A stretch of DNA of 64,000 nucleotides from Xenorhabdus lircayensis (GCF_016306625.1 NZ_JACOII010000028.1:93525-157524); one strand, 5' to 3'; shown: positions 1 to 10,235, counted from the first letter of the stretch. Numbers and translations are program-made. Notes: a model not told the origin generated them from the sequence alone.

Positions 1-392
1 ACATTTTTGATGCCATCCGTTTCTGTTCTGATATCAATGACGTTGGGTGTGCAATATTTTTCTGCTTCTTTCGCTGCACATTCAGACCAATAGCCACTAA
101 CGATATAATCTGCTGTCGATTTGTCACCCAATAAGTTCTGTGGCAAAACCGAGAATTGCCCACGAGCACCACCATGACAAAACAGTACCTTGTAATTTTC
201 AGGTATCGCTAATAAATCTCGTAGATCTTTTTCTGCTTCAGCCGCAACCGCCACAAATTCTTTACTACGGTGGCTGATCTCCATCACAGATGTTCCCAGA
301 CCATGCCAATTGCAAAGCTCCTGCTCTGCACGGCGTAATACTTCTGCTGGCAACATAGCCGGACCAGCGCTGAAATTATATACCTGATTCAT
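1..392 (-). CDS. serC: Phosphoserine aminotransferase, N-terminal part (cut by window start)
   Basis: SerC is the PLP-dependent enzyme that converts 3-phosphohydroxypyruvate to phosphoserine in serine synthesis and also acts in the pyridoxal phosphate pathway. About 130 residues are visible from the ATG at 392. They begin [15 protein letters not shown], the hallmark SerC N-terminus, and continue with the conserved HGGARGQF stretch of the cofactor pocket. The PLP lysine and the C-terminal two thirds lie beyond position 1. In E. coli serC sits near ycaO-focA-pflB on the opposite strand, as here, so this is the ancestral position. The family call is secure; completeness cannot be judged. Confidence 0.95.
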   Translation of the reverse strand, partial: MNQVYNFSAGPAMLPAEVLRRAEQELCNWHGLGTSVMEISHRSKEFVAVAAEAEKDLRDLLAIPENYKVLFCHGGARGQFSVLPQNLLGDKSTADYIVSGYWSECAAKEAEKYCTPNVIDIRTETDGIKN

Positions 393-1271
393 TAATTTCA
401 CCCTATCAATGGATACAATAAAATCGAATGCATTGGTTTTATCACTCCCGCTCTGCCGCTGCAATGGTTATTAAAAGATTGTTGCAAGCTACTGTATAGC
501 TAACTGATAGATCACGTTATTGAAAATCTGAGCATTAAAAAACCAATAAGAGAGTCAAAGAAATATTGGTTTCAATTTATAGCGAAAATTAAAAATTCAT
601 GTCAACAATAAACTAAATATACAAATTTAGAACAAAGCGTGACTTGCTAACCACACATTTGATGTATCTTTATTTAAAATTCGAAGAACATTATTGAATG
701 AATATTGCTAATCCACACATTATAGCTATTCTAATCATTCCGTATTAATCTTATACTTTTAAAAAATCAATTATAGCACCAATTAATTTTGATCCTAAAG
801 TTTAAAACATCAATGAAAGTAACTTATCCATTATATACAACTTTGTTTTATTTCTTTAAATAACACATTTTTTATTACAAAGTAATAAAATAAGAAAATT
901 TACACGCATATAATTTTATTTATAATTCACGCGGATTATTTTCCTGACAGAAATAATTATTTCACTTTAGATTCATTCAAAATAAAGACATAATATCTGG
1001 ACTGCTTTGATTTTTTAATTATACCAAATAGGTTTCAAATTATATAGTAACAGAAAGCAAATAAAGGGATAACTTAAAATATAATAACATAACCGAATAA
1101 TCTTAAAGAGTAATTATTATTTTTCATAAAACCTATATTTCACATGCAACATTGATACATTAAATAACTCGCCTTATTTTTTATAAAGATCGCTTATGCT
1201 AATGCAACATAAAATAAAACACATCTCAGACAATATGTGACTATCTATAAAACAAATAGGATGGTATAAAA
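393..1271. other. AT-rich intergenic region between divergent serC and the phosphoesterase gene
   Basis: About 880 bases without a convincing gene. The sequence is very AT-rich and has only tiny ORFs without ribosome binding sites, for example a 14-codon one near 1196. It must hold the promoters of serC (leftward) and of the secreted phosphoesterase (rightward), but I could not single out boxes. E. coli ycaP, expected near here, is absent. Confidence 0.6.
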
Positions 1272-2624
1272 ATGAAAGAAAGAAAATCAATTTTCCTAAA
1301 TTATATATTTTTTATTATATTAATATTTTCATCTGTTTCTGCCATTGGAGCAGCCAGGTCAACTTTTATTAGCTTAAAAAATAGTACCGATGGTATTTTA
1401 ATACTCGACTCCTCATCCTTAAAACACGGCATATGGAGCATCAATCCACCCAAAAAAATATTAACAGGTGGACTGGTAACTTTTATGTCTGAATCCAGTG
1501 GCTTTATGACTGGAACAGAAGGGACTGCCGTATACAAAGCCTCAGATGGAGCCAAAATAACCATACACTGGAATAATCCCTATTTGGGAAGTAATTCCTA
1601 TAATATAAAAACAGATAAATCAGATAGTTACTTAACAGGTTACTCTGGAGGAAATGGGGATAATACTGAAATAAAAGTTACTTTCTTTAAAAAAAATTTA
1701 ACCCGGGATTATAAGGTGATTGTTATGTCTGACCCACAGCCATGGAGATTAGAAACTGGAGATCCTAACTCTTCTGCAAATAAGAATCCCTGGGAAAATA
1801 GAAATCGGAGTGTTGTAAAAAGTATTAACGATCTACACCTGAAAGGGTTAGTAGATTTCGGTATTATCAATGGAGATATGACTGAGTTTGGTCGACAATC
1901 CACTAGAAATAGTTTTTATAATATATATAATGAATTATTATTTCCATTTTACTTCGGTCTCGGTAATCATGATTACCAAAACAATGTAAATGATTGCACA
2001 GAAGGATTTGATTTTAGTAAAAACGCCTGTGCAAGATGGTCTGTAGATAATATGGATTCAGAAATAAATAACAGGTATCAAAAAGAATTACTATTAAATT
2101 TCAGTAGTAATTACAATAATAATAAACGCAGCGGTAGTTTAGCCTATTCATGGGATTTTGGTAAAATTCATTATGTCCAACTACAGAACTACCCAACTTA
2201 TTGGGTTACATTAGATCACTACGCTGCATCAACGATATATATAAAAACATCGATGGAATGGTTAAAAAATGACTTAGCCAAAGCGCATTCCAGAGGGAAA
2301 GTAAGCATTCTTAATTTTCACGATGGTACTCAACATTTTATTCAAAATAGTACAGATCAGCAGAAAAAAGAATTCAAAAATTTAATTGATCAATATAATG
2401 TCATGGCTGTATTTATTGGTCATACTCATCAGGTCAAAAAATCCAATGAGAATGGAGGGGATCCTATCTTTAGTGATGCCAAAATATATAATAGCGGTGC
2501 TCTATTCCAAGGTGATTTTTTACTGATGAATGTAAAAAATAAATGTATCAATATTTCAGTTTATAATGGCCGTGATGGAACACCTAAAAAAGTTAAAGAT
2601 TTTCAGGGTAGTTGTGGAAAATAA
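1272..2624 (+). CDS. Secreted aegerolysin/Cry34-like domain fused to a calcineurin-like metallophosphoesterase
   Basis: A 450-residue protein with a signal peptide (basic MKERK, hydrophobic core, probable cleavage near residue 27). Residues about 32-140 resemble aegerolysins, in particular the Bacillus Cry34Ab1 type: ESSGFMTGTEG at 74-84, WNNPYLGSN at 100-108 and YSGGNGD at 124-130. Residues about 147-430 carry calcineurin-like phosphoesterase motifs: D154 in SDPQPW (His of the usual DxH replaced by Gln), GD at 201-202, GNHD at 231-234, H350 in FHDG and GHTH at 383-386, which would bind two metals. The ATG has an AGGATGG-type ribosome site. Substrate unknown. The fold of the second half is secure; the first-half assignment rests on remembered sequence similarity. 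It interrupts the serC-ycaO order, so it was probably acquired. Confidence 0.82.
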   Translation: MKERKSIFLNYIFFIILIFSSVSAIGAARSTFISLKNSTDGILILDSSSLKHGIWSINPPKKILTGGLVTFMSESSGFMTGTEGTAVYKASDGAKITIHWNNPYLGSNSYNIKTDKSDSYLTGYSGGNGDNTEIKVTFFKKNLTRDYKVIVMSDPQPWRLETGDPNSSANKNPWENRNRSVVKSINDLHLKGLVDFGIINGDMTEFGRQSTRNSFYNIYNELLFPFYFGLGNHDYQNNVNDCTEGFDFSKNACARWSVDNMDSEINNRYQKELLLNFSSNYNNNKRSGSLAYSWDFGKIHYVQLQNYPTYWVTLDHYAASTIYIKTSMEWLKNDLAKAHSRGKVSILNFHDGTQHFIQNSTDQQKKEFKNLIDQYNVMAVFIGHTHQVKKSNENGGDPIFSDAKIYNSGALFQGDFLLMNVKNKCINISVYNGRDGTPKKVKDFQGSCGK

Positions 2625-2649
2625 ATGTTCTATCTGGATAATGGAATAT

Positions 2650-2676
2650 AAAAAGGCGCATTTAATGCGCCTTTTT
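2650..2676. terminator. Bidirectional intrinsic terminator
   Basis: A 12-bp perfect stem (AAAAAGGCGCAT with ATGCGCCTTTTT) around a 3-base loop, with an A run on one side and a T run on the other. It lies between the convergent phosphoesterase gene and ansB and can serve both. Confidence 0.85.
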
Positions 2677-2694
2677 ATCATATCTATTCAGGAA

Positions 2695-3738
2695 TTAATA
2701 CTTACTGAACATTTCCTGAATTTTTGCTGCATCAGTAGTCTGAGTCAGAGCCAGTTGCAGAAGAACACGGGCTTTCTGTGGGTTCAGACGCTCTGATGCT
2801 ACAAAGCCATATTTGCTGTCGTTAACTTCAGCATTCTGGGTAGTGTAGCCGAAAGGAATACGGCTGGAGCGAACAACTACAACGCCATCTTGAGCAGCTT
2901 TAGCCAGCGTATTGAGAATGGATGTATAGATGTTACCGTTACCTACACCCGCGCTGATAATGCCCTGATAGCCATTTTCAACGAAAGCTTTTGTTGGCAG
3001 ATCAGATGCGTTGGAATAGTTATAAACGATGCCAACTTTTGGCAGTTTGTCCAAATTACTAACATCAAAAGCCGCTTTGCTAGCTTTTACTGGTACTGCA
3101 GAGTAATAGTTAACTTTACCGTTGTGAACGAAGCCCTGTGCACCCGCATTCACAGCCTGAAACGCCTGAACTTCAGTTGTGCTCAATTTACCGATGTCAC
3201 GGCCATGAATAACAGAATTATTCATCGCAAGCAGTACGCCACGGTTTGCAGAGTTCTTATCAGCGGCAACAACAACGGCATTGTACAGGTTCAATGGGCC
3301 ATCAGCACCCAGTGCAGTGGACGGACGCATTGCGCCAACCATCACGATAGGTTTCTGACACTGAGTCGTCAAATCGAGGAAATAAGCGGTTTCCTCCATA
3401 GTGTCAGTACCGTGGGTGATAACGAAACCATCGGTTTTATCACAATCTGCATTGACTTTTTTCGCCAGAGTAAGCCAAACCTGATCGTTCATGTCCTGAG
3501 AACCGATGCTGACAACCTGCTCACCTTTCAAGTCAGCAATGTTTTTGATAGCTGGTACAGCATTCAACAGTGCATCAACACCCACTTTACCGGCTGTATA
3601 ACTAGACTGAGTTGCTGATTCCCCACCCCCAGCAATCGTGCCTCCTGTTGCCAAAACGGTAATATTTGGCAAAGCGAAAGCAGAACCACTGACTAAAGCC
3701 AGAAAACCGGCTATTGCTGTTTTTTTAGTCTTTTTCAT
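2695..3738 (-). CDS. ansB: Type II periplasmic L-asparaginase
   Basis: Hydrolyses asparagine to aspartate and ammonia in the periplasm. The 347 residues start with a signal peptide (MKKTKKTAIAGFLALVSGSA, cleavage after residue 22). The mature protein begins LPNITVLATGGTIAGGG, where T34 corresponds to the nucleophile T12 of mature E. coli AnsB; the second active-site segment is HGTDTMEET. Length matches the 348-residue E. coli protein. E. coli ansB responds to FNR and CRP and feeds anaerobic metabolism through aspartate and fumarate, which would suit its place beside focA-pflB, although E. coli ansB lies elsewhere. It is transcribed divergently from ycaO. Confidence 0.96.
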   Translation of the reverse strand: MKKTKKTAIAGFLALVSGSAFALPNITVLATGGTIAGGGESATQSSYTAGKVGVDALLNAVPAIKNIADLKGEQVVSIGSQDMNDQVWLTLAKKVNADCDKTDGFVITHGTDTMEETAYFLDLTTQCQKPIVMVGAMRPSTALGADGPLNLYNAVVVAADKNSANRGVLLAMNNSVIHGRDIGKLSTTEVQAFQAVNAGAQGFVHNGKVNYYSAVPVKASKAAFDVSNLDKLPKVGIVYNYSNASDLPTKAFVENGYQGIISAGVGNGNIYTSILNTLAKAAQDGVVVVRSSRIPFGYTTQNAEVNDSKYGFVASERLNPQKARVLLQLALTQTTDAAKIQEMFSKY

Positions 3739-3832
3739 TATTTAACCTCTTGTAAAAAAACTATTTTATTATGTAAACCAAGAATAAATAAACTCTAATT
3801 AACAATAATTTTTGGGAATTGATAGAGCGGAC

Positions 3833-3858
3833 AAAAAAAACGCCGTATGATATGCGGC
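3833..3858 (-). terminator. Terminator-like hairpin in the ansB leader
   Basis: Read on the minus strand, a 7-bp stem (GCCGCAT with ATACGGC, one G-T pair) with a 3-base loop is followed by G and eight T residues, the form of an intrinsic terminator. It lies about 95 bases upstream of the ansB start and just before ycaO. It could block antisense transcription leaving ycaO or act as a leader attenuator for ansB. Confidence 0.5.
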
Positions 3859-3885
3859 TTCTAACAGAAATTGAAGTGAACTACG

Positions 3886-5649
3886 ATGACGCAAACCTAT
3901 ATCCCAGGCAAAGATGCCGCATTGGAAGACTCCATTAATCGATTTCAGCACAAGCTAGAATCCCTTGGTTTTAATATCGAAGAAGCCTCATGGCTGAATC
4001 CTGTCCCTAATGTTTGGTCGGTTCATATCCGCGATCGCGACTGCCCTCTGTGCTTTACTAATGGCAAGGGAGCCAGCAAGAAAGCCGCATTGGCTTCTGC
4101 ATTGGGAGAATATTTTGAGCGCCTATCGACAAACTATTTCTTTGCTGATTTTTACCTTGGCGATACGATTGCCAATGGCGAGTTTGTTCATTACCCAAAT
4201 GAAAAATGGTTCCCGCTGCCAAAAGATGATTCCCTGCCAGAAGGTATTTTAGACGAACGCCTGCACCGTTTTTACAACCCAGACAATGCACTCTGTGCCA
4301 GCCAATTGATTGATCTACAATCTGGTAATGAAGAACGTGGGATCTGTGCTCTGCCATTCATTCGTCAGTCAGATAACCAAGCTATTTATATTCCGATGAA
4401 TATTATCGGAAACCTATATGTTTCAAACGGCATGTCAGCCGGCAATACCATGAGCGAAGCGCGCGTTCAGGGATTATCTGAAGTGTTCGAACGTTATGTG
4501 AAAAACCGCATTATTGCAGAATGCATTAGCTTACCCGGAATCCCACAAGACATTATGAACCGCTATCCTGGCGTGGTTGAATCAGTCAATAAATTACAGG
4601 AAGAAGGCTTCCCACTTTATTGCTACGATGCTTCACTCGGAGGTCAATTCCCGGTAATTTGCGTCGTATTGTTCAATCCCAATAATGGAACTTGCTTTGC
4701 ATCCTTTGGGGCCCACCCTGATTTTGGCGTTGCGCTGGAACGTACTGTCACAGAATTGCTGCAAGGCCGTAGCTTGAAAGATCTGGATGTCTTTACTCCA
4801 CCAAGTTTCGATGATGAAGAAGTCTCAGAGCATACCAATCTGGAAACTCACTTTATTGACTCAAGCGGTGCAATTAGTTGGGATCTGTTCAAACAGGATG
4901 CCGACTATGAATTTGCTGACTGGAATTTCAGCGGAACGACAGAAGACGAATTTTCTACCCTGATGGGTATCTTCAATACGCTGGATGCTGATGTCTACAT
5001 TGCTGATTATGAGCACCTTGAGGTTTATGCCTGCCGTATTCTGGTGCCCGGTATGTCAGATATTTATCCGGTTGAAGATCTGCACATTGCCAATAACACA
5101 ATGGGAACTCACCTGCGTGACACGATCCTGGCGTTGCCGGAGAGTCAATGGCAGCCAGAAGAATATCTTACTTTTCTTGAACAATTGGATGATGAAGGAT
5201 TGGATGACTTTACTCGCGTTCGTGAATTATTGGGTATTGCTGCGGGTAAAGACAACGGGTGGAGCAATCTCCGTATCGGTGAATTGAAATCCATGCTGGC
5301 ACTGGCCGGAAACGATCTGGAACAAGCACTGATTTGGGTTGAATGGACACAAGATTTCAATGCTTCTATTTTCACCGCTGAGCGAGCTAATTATTATCGT
5401 TGCCTGCAAACCTTGTTGCTGTTGACCCAAGAAGAAGATCGCGAGCCAGAACAGTATTATCAGGCATTCGTTAAAATGTATGGTCAAGATACTGTCGATG
5501 CAGCTTCCGCTGCCATTGCCGGAGAGAACGGCTTCCACGGCCTATGGTCTGTCGATTCAGAGTTAAAAGCATTGCCAGCACATCAGGCATTATTGAATGC
5601 CTATGAAAAACTGCAAAAAACCAAACGTGTGTTTTGGGCAAATAAATAA
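3886..5649 (+). CDS. ycaO: YcaO protein (ribosomal protein S12 methylthiotransferase accessory factor)
   Basis: A 587-residue YcaO-domain protein that is near-collinear with E. coli YcaO from MTQTYIPGKDAALEDSI to the end. E. coli YcaO enhances RimO-dependent beta-methylthiolation of ribosomal protein S12, and YcaO domains in general use ATP to activate amide backbones. The ATP-binding core lies in the first two thirds (for example GKGASKKAALASALGEYFERL and the SEVFERYVKNRI segment), followed by the alpha-helical C-terminal region typical of the E. coli-type protein. It keeps its conserved place directly upstream of focA. No peptide precursor or cyclodehydratase partner lies nearby, so a RiPP role is unlikely. 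Confidence 0.95.
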   Translation: MTQTYIPGKDAALEDSINRFQHKLESLGFNIEEASWLNPVPNVWSVHIRDRDCPLCFTNGKGASKKAALASALGEYFERLSTNYFFADFYLGDTIANGEFVHYPNEKWFPLPKDDSLPEGILDERLHRFYNPDNALCASQLIDLQSGNEERGICALPFIRQSDNQAIYIPMNIIGNLYVSNGMSAGNTMSEARVQGLSEVFERYVKNRIIAECISLPGIPQDIMNRYPGVVESVNKLQEEGFPLYCYDASLGGQFPVICVVLFNPNNGTCFASFGAHPDFGVALERTVTELLQGRSLKDLDVFTPPSFDDEEVSEHTNLETHFIDSSGAISWDLFKQDADYEFADWNFSGTTEDEFSTLMGIFNTLDADVYIADYEHLEVYACRILVPGMSDIYPVEDLHIANNTMGTHLRDTILALPESQWQPEEYLTFLEQLDDEGLDDFTRVRELLGIAAGKDNGWSNLRIGELKSMLALAGNDLEQALIWVEWTQDFNASIFTAERANYYRCLQTLLLLTQEEDREPEQYYQAFVKMYGQDTVDAASAAIAGENGFHGLWSVDSELKALPAHQALLNAYEKLQKTKRVFWANK

Positions 5650-5884
5650 ACAACTACATTAAAGTTTATTAAAAGTAAAATTCAGGTTAAATATAATTCA
5701 TTTTGAAATAACAAATAAATGACAATTTAACCTGTTCTTTTACTTTTCATATTTGAAATCCCCAAAATCCTTTATATAAAATATTTTTATAAATTTTAAA
5801 AAATATTTTTCCAATACAAATCATTATATTAAAGTAAAAATATCGTATTTAGACAGTCATGATTCACTAGACTTTTGGTCTAAC

Positions 5885-5898
5885 ATGATCCATATCAA
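5885..5898. promoter_or_regulatory. FNR-type operator upstream of focA
   Basis: The sequence ATGAT-CCAT-ATCAA matches the FNR consensus TTGAT-N4-ATCAA at nine of ten fixed positions. A -10-like TACTAT at 5921-5926 would put the site close to -41.5, the usual class II activator position. A better -10 match, TATAAT at 5937-5942, would put it near -57. E. coli focA-pflB is strongly induced by FNR, so the placement is expected. Confidence 0.72.
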
Positions 5899-5968
5899 AT
5901 TCAGATCCATATCCGTTTGTTACTATCATTGCGTGCTATAATTAATCATGGATAAAGAGAGTGTTAGG

Positions 5969-6826
5969 ATGAAAACTGACAACCCTTTTAATTTATTCCC
6001 ACCTGCTGTAATGGCACAAATCGCTGATGATAGTGGTGTATATAAAGTTAATAAACATCCCGCAGTGACTTATTTATCGGCAATCATGGCAGGTGTGTGT
6101 ATCTCCATTGCTTTTGTTTTTTATATTACAGCAACGACAGGAACATCTTCCATTCCTTATGGATTGGCAAAATTAACTGGCGGGATCTGTTTTTCTCTTG
6201 GCTTAATGTTGGTGGTTATATGCGGTGTCGATCTCTTCACTTCCACCGTATTGACGATCATTTCAAAAGCGACAGGGCGTATTACTTGGTCGCAAATGCT
6301 GAAAAACTGGATTAACGTTTATATCGGTAATCTGATTGGTGCACTGTTTTTCGTGGCCTTAATCTGGTACTCAGGCCAATATACCGTTGCCAATGGTGCT
6401 TGGGGGCTGAATGTATTACAGACAGCAGATCATAAAATGCACCATACCTTTATTGAAGCGATGTGTTTAGGCATTTTAGCCAATCTGATGGTATGCCTTG
6501 CGGTCTGGATGAGCTATGCGGGACGTAGTCTGATCGATAAGTTGTTCGCGTTGATACTGCCAATTGGTATGTTTGTTGCCAGTGGCTTTGAACACAGTAT
6601 CGCTAACATGTTTTTAATTCCGTTCGGGATTATTATCAAAAACTTCGCGCCAGATGAATTCTGGGAGAAAGTGGGAGCAACCCCCGAACAGTTTCCTCAG
6701 ATCACCGTTTCAAACTTTATTACCGATAACCTGATCCCTGTGACAATAGGTAATATTATTGGTGGTACGGTATTGATTGGGTTGACTTATTGGTTCATTT
6801 ATTTACGTGGCGGCAAAAAGAGCTAA
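5969..6826 (+). CDS. focA: Formate channel FocA
   Basis: Pentameric inner-membrane formate/nitrite-family channel that exports formate made by PflB and re-imports it at low pH. The protein has six membrane segments, with conserved features such as GVDLFTSTVL, LNVLQTADHKMHHTF and the gating-histidine segment FEHSIANMF. I chose the ATG at 5969 over the in-frame ATG at 5948: it gives 285 residues, the same length as E. coli FocA, and begins MKTDNPFNLF like E. coli MKADNPFDLL. It is followed after about 55 bases by pflB, the usual operon, under the FNR site at 5885-5898. Confidence 0.96.
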   Translation: MKTDNPFNLFPPAVMAQIADDSGVYKVNKHPAVTYLSAIMAGVCISIAFVFYITATTGTSSIPYGLAKLTGGICFSLGLMLVVICGVDLFTSTVLTIISKATGRITWSQMLKNWINVYIGNLIGALFFVALIWYSGQYTVANGAWGLNVLQTADHKMHHTFIEAMCLGILANLMVCLAVWMSYAGRSLIDKLFALILPIGMFVASGFEHSIANMFLIPFGIIIKNFAPDEFWEKVGATPEQFPQITVSNFITDNLIPVTIGNIIGGTVLIGLTYWFIYLRGGKKS

Positions 6827-6880
6827 TCCGCCTCCACGCCAGATTTCTTAAAAGTTCCACTGTTAAAAGGTAGAAGTATC

Positions 6881-9163
6881 ATGTCCGAGTTAAATGAAAA
6901 ATTTTCTGTAGCATGGCAAGGTTTTAACGAGGGTAGCTGGCAGAATGAAGTCAACGTTCGTGACTTCATTCAGAAAAACTATACTCCGTATGAAGGTGAT
7001 GAATCATTCCTTGCAGGCGCCACAAAAGAGACAGATATTTTGTGGGAAAAAGTCATGGAAGGTATCAAAATCGAAAACCGTACTCATGCGCCGGTAGATT
7101 TTGATACTAACGTTGCGTCTACAATTACCTCTCATGATGCTGGTTATATTGAAAAAAATCTGGAGCAAATCGTTGGCCTGCAAACCGAATCACCTCTGAA
7201 ACGTGCCATCATTCCATTTGGTGGCACTAAGATGGTTGAAAGTTCTTGCAAAGCCTACAATCGCAATCTGGATCCAAAACTGAAACAAATTTTTACTGAA
7301 TATCGCAAAACGCATAATCAGGGAGTATTCGATGTTTATACACCTGATATCCTGAAATGCCGTAAATCCGGTGTGTTGACTGGTCTGCCAGATGCCTATG
7401 GCCGTGGCCGCATCATCGGTGATTATCGTCGCGTTGCACTGTACGGCATCGATTTTCTGCGTAATGAAAAATATGTTCAATTCACTTCATTGCAAGAAAA
7501 ACTGGAAAACGGCGAAGATTTGGAAGCGACTATCCGCCTGCGCGAAGAAATTGCTGAGCAGCACCGCGCTCTTGGTCAAATCAAAGAGATGGCGGCTAAA
7601 TACGGCTATGATATTTCCAATCCAGCCATCAATGCCAAAGAAGCGGTACAATGGACTTACTTTGCCTATCTGGCAGCAGTTAAATCTCAAAATGGTGCAG
7701 CAATGTCCTTCGGTCGTGTTTCCAGCTTTCTGGATATCTACATCGAACGCGATATTCAAGCAGGCAAACTGACTGAACAACAAGCCCAAGAACTGACCGA
7801 CCATCTGGTGATGAAACTGCGCATGGTACGTTTTCTGCGTACTCCTGAATACGATGAACTGTTCTCTGGTGACCCAATTTGGGCAACTGAATCACTGGCA
7901 GGCATGGGCTTGGATGGCCGCGCCCTTGTAACTAAAAACAGTTTCCGTTTCCTGAATACACTGTACACCATGGGACCATCTCCAGAGCCTAACATGACCA
8001 TCCTGTGGTCTGAGAAGCTGCCAATTAACTTCAAAAAATTCGCAGCAAAAGTGTCTATCGATACATCGTCCCTGCAATATGAAAACGATGACCTGATGCG
8101 CCCTGACTTCAGCAGCGATGACTACGCTATTGCGTGCTGCGTCAGCCCAATGATTGTCGGTAAACAAATGCAGTTCTTCGGTGCCCGTGCAAACCTCGCA
8201 AAAACCATGCTGTATGCCATCAACGGCGGCGTGGATGAAAAAATGAAAATGCAGGTTGGCCCGAAAGAAGAACCAATGAAAGATGCCGTGCTGGATTATG
8301 ACAAGGTCATGGCGCGCATGGATCATTTCATGGATTGGTTGGCGAAACAGTATGTCACTGCCCTGAATATCATCCACTATATGCACGACAAATACAGCTA
8401 TGAAGCTTCATTGATGGCACTGCATGATCGTGATGTATTCCGTACCATGGCATGTGGTATCGCGGGTCTGTCCGTGGCAGCTGACTCACTATCTGCAATT
8501 AAGTATGCGAAAGTTTCGCCAATCCGTGATGAAGATGGCTTGGCAATTGATTTCAACATTGAAGGTGAGTACCCACAATTTGGTAACAACGACCCGCGTG
8601 TCGATGATATCGCTTGTGATCTGGTTGAAAGCTTCATGAAGAAAATCCAGAAACTGCAAACATACCGCAATGCATCTCCAACACAGTCTGTCCTGACCAT
8701 TACCTCTAACGTAGTTTATGGTAAGAAAACCGGTAATACTCCTGATGGGCGTCGCTCTGGCGCACCATTTGGACCAGGAGCCAACCCAATGCATGGACGT
8801 GACCAAAAAGGAGCGGTTGCTTCACTGACTTCTGTTGCTAAACTGCCATTTGCCTATGCTAAAGATGGTATTTCATACACCTTCTCTATCGTGCCTAATG
8901 CGCTGGGTAAAGACGATGATGTACGTAAAGCGAATCTGGCGGGTCTGATGGATGGCTACTTCCATCACGAAACGGATATTGAAGGTGGTCAGCATCTGAA
9001 CGTCAACGTAATGAACCGTGAAATGCTGCTGGATGCAATGGAAAGTCCTGAGAAATATCCTCAGTTGACTATTCGCGTATCGGGTTACGCTGTGCGGTTT
9101 AACTCTTTGACTAAAGAACAACAACGAGATGTTATCACCCGTACCTTTACTCAAACAATGTAA
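6881..9163 (+). CDS. pflB: Formate C-acetyltransferase (pyruvate formate-lyase)
   Basis: Cytoplasmic glycyl-radical enzyme that splits pyruvate with CoA into acetyl-CoA and formate during anaerobic growth. At 760 residues it is the same length as E. coli PflB. The catalytic pair C419-C420 is in AIACCVSP, and the radical-bearing glycine is G735 in the C-terminal motif [10 protein letters not shown]. It is second in the focA-pflB operon. The glycine radical is installed by PflA, encoded just downstream behind a probable partial terminator. Confidence 0.98.
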   Translation: MSELNEKFSVAWQGFNEGSWQNEVNVRDFIQKNYTPYEGDESFLAGATKETDILWEKVMEGIKIENRTHAPVDFDTNVASTITSHDAGYIEKNLEQIVGLQTESPLKRAIIPFGGTKMVESSCKAYNRNLDPKLKQIFTEYRKTHNQGVFDVYTPDILKCRKSGVLTGLPDAYGRGRIIGDYRRVALYGIDFLRNEKYVQFTSLQEKLENGEDLEATIRLREEIAEQHRALGQIKEMAAKYGYDISNPAINAKEAVQWTYFAYLAAVKSQNGAAMSFGRVSSFLDIYIERDIQAGKLTEQQAQELTDHLVMKLRMVRFLRTPEYDELFSGDPIWATESLAGMGLDGRALVTKNSFRFLNTLYTMGPSPEPNMTILWSEKLPINFKKFAAKVSIDTSSLQYENDDLMRPDFSSDDYAIACCVSPMIVGKQMQFFGARANLAKTMLYAINGGVDEKMKMQVGPKEEPMKDAVLDYDKVMARMDHFMDWLAKQYVTALNIIHYMHDKYSYEASLMALHDRDVFRTMACGIAGLSVAADSLSAIKYAKVSPIRDEDGLAIDFNIEGEYPQFGNNDPRVDDIACDLVESFMKKIQKLQTYRNASPTQSVLTITSNVVYGKKTGNTPDGRRSGAPFGPGANPMHGRDQKGAVASLTSVAKLPFAYAKDGISYTFSIVPNALGKDDDVRKANLAGLMDGYFHHETDIEGGQHLNVNVMNREMLLDAMESPEKYPQLTIRVSGYAVRFNSLTKEQQRDVITRTFTQTM

Positions 9164-9248
9164 CTACTGAAATTCATTGTTAAGAATAGAGTTAATTAGA
9201 ATTGTGTTACCTCAAAATGTCATTATTTTCTATTGAAATGACATACAC

Positions 9249-9277
9249 TAAAGGCCTCTTAATGCTTGGGGCCTTTA
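9249..9277 (+). terminator. Hairpin between pflB and pflA
   Basis: An 8-bp perfect stem (TAAAGGCC with GGCCTTTA) with a 13-base loop, followed by a weak T-rich tract. It would partly end focA-pflB transcripts and lower pflA expression relative to pflB, consistent with the activase being needed in small amounts. Confidence 0.65.
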
Positions 9278-9309
9278 TTAGCTTTGTCAGTTTCTGGAGA
9301 AATCCTTTC

Positions 9310-10050
9310 ATGCCCGTACTTGGTCGTATCCACTCTTTTGAATCTTGCGGAACCGTTGATGGCCCGGGTATCCGCTTTATCGCGTTTTTCCAAGGTTGCC
9401 TGATGCGTTGCCTCTATTGCCATAATCGCGATACTTGGGATACCCATGGCGGAAAAACCGTGACTGTTGAAGAATTAATAAAAGAAGCGACAACCTATCG
9501 CCATTTTATGAATGCTTCTGGTGGTGGAGTCACAGCTTCTGGTGGAGAAGCGATTCTTCAGGCTGAATTTGTCCGTGACTGGTTCAGGGCTTGCCATGCA
9601 GAAGGCATTCATACCTGTTTAGACACCAATGGCTTTGTTCGTCGTTATGATCCGGTTATTGATGAACTGTTGGACGATACCGACCTTGTTATGCTGGATT
9701 TAAAACAAATTAATGATGATATCCACCAAAAATTAATCGGTGTTTCCAACCATCGAACTCTCGAATTTGCTCGTTATCTGGCAAAACGCAATCAAAAAAC
9801 TTGGATTCGCTATGTGGTCGTTCCCGGCTGGTCGGATGATGATCACTCAGTTCATTTACTTGGTGAATTCACCAAGGGCATGGCAAATATTGAAAAGATT
9901 GAATTATTACCTTACCACGAACTTGGCAAACATAAATGGATTGCCATGGGTGAAGAATATAAATTGGAAGATGTTCATCCCCCATCAAAAGAGACAATGG
10001 ATAAGGTAAAGAAAATTTTGAGTAGTTATGGGCATCATGTGATCTATTAG
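9310..10050 (+). CDS. pflA: Pyruvate formate-lyase 1 activating enzyme
   Basis: Radical SAM enzyme that abstracts a hydrogen from the PflB glycine. The motif CLMRCLYC (CxxxCxxC) ligates the 4Fe-4S cluster. [14 protein letters not shown] is the conserved glycine-rich SAM-contact segment, and the C-terminal part [13 protein letters not shown] is also conserved. I start at the ATG at 9310, which gives 246 residues as in E. coli and begins [25 protein letters not shown] ribosome site lies ten bases before it. The longer reading frame from 9202 runs through the intergenic hairpin and is unlikely to be translated. Confidence 0.97.
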   Translation: MPVLGRIHSFESCGTVDGPGIRFIAFFQGCLMRCLYCHNRDTWDTHGGKTVTVEELIKEATTYRHFMNASGGGVTASGGEAILQAEFVRDWFRACHAEGIHTCLDTNGFVRRYDPVIDELLDDTDLVMLDLKQINDDIHQKLIGVSNHRTLEFARYLAKRNQKTWIRYVVVPGWSDDDHSVHLLGEFTKGMANIEKIELLPYHELGKHKWIAMGEEYKLEDVHPPSKETMDKVKKILSSYGHHVIY

Positions 10051-10104
10051 ATTTATCCCCTTTCCTCACTACAAGCCTAATAAATCAGGCTATTCTTCTT
10101 AAGA

Positions 10105-10139
10105 AAAACTGACTCTCAATCACTTGAAGTCAGTTTTTT
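10105..10139 (+). terminator. Intrinsic terminator downstream of pflA
   Basis: A 10-bp stem (AAAACTGACT with AGTCAGTTTT) closes a 13-base loop and is followed by further T residues. A weaker AGCCT/AGGCT hairpin lies just before it near 10074-10091. Confidence 0.8.
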
Positions 10140-10235
10140 CAAAAAATCATCTTAATGACTTAGATTCGATCTAATATTTCTTGCCAATAACAAGGGAGCT
10201 AATTACTTTATATTATCACTTAGGAGGATATCATT

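Noticed and set aside
2890..3618. Long open frame antisense to ansB (242 codons)
   Set aside because: It has no family similarity and lies wholly within the well-supported ansB coding strand; the frame is a by-product of ansB codon use.
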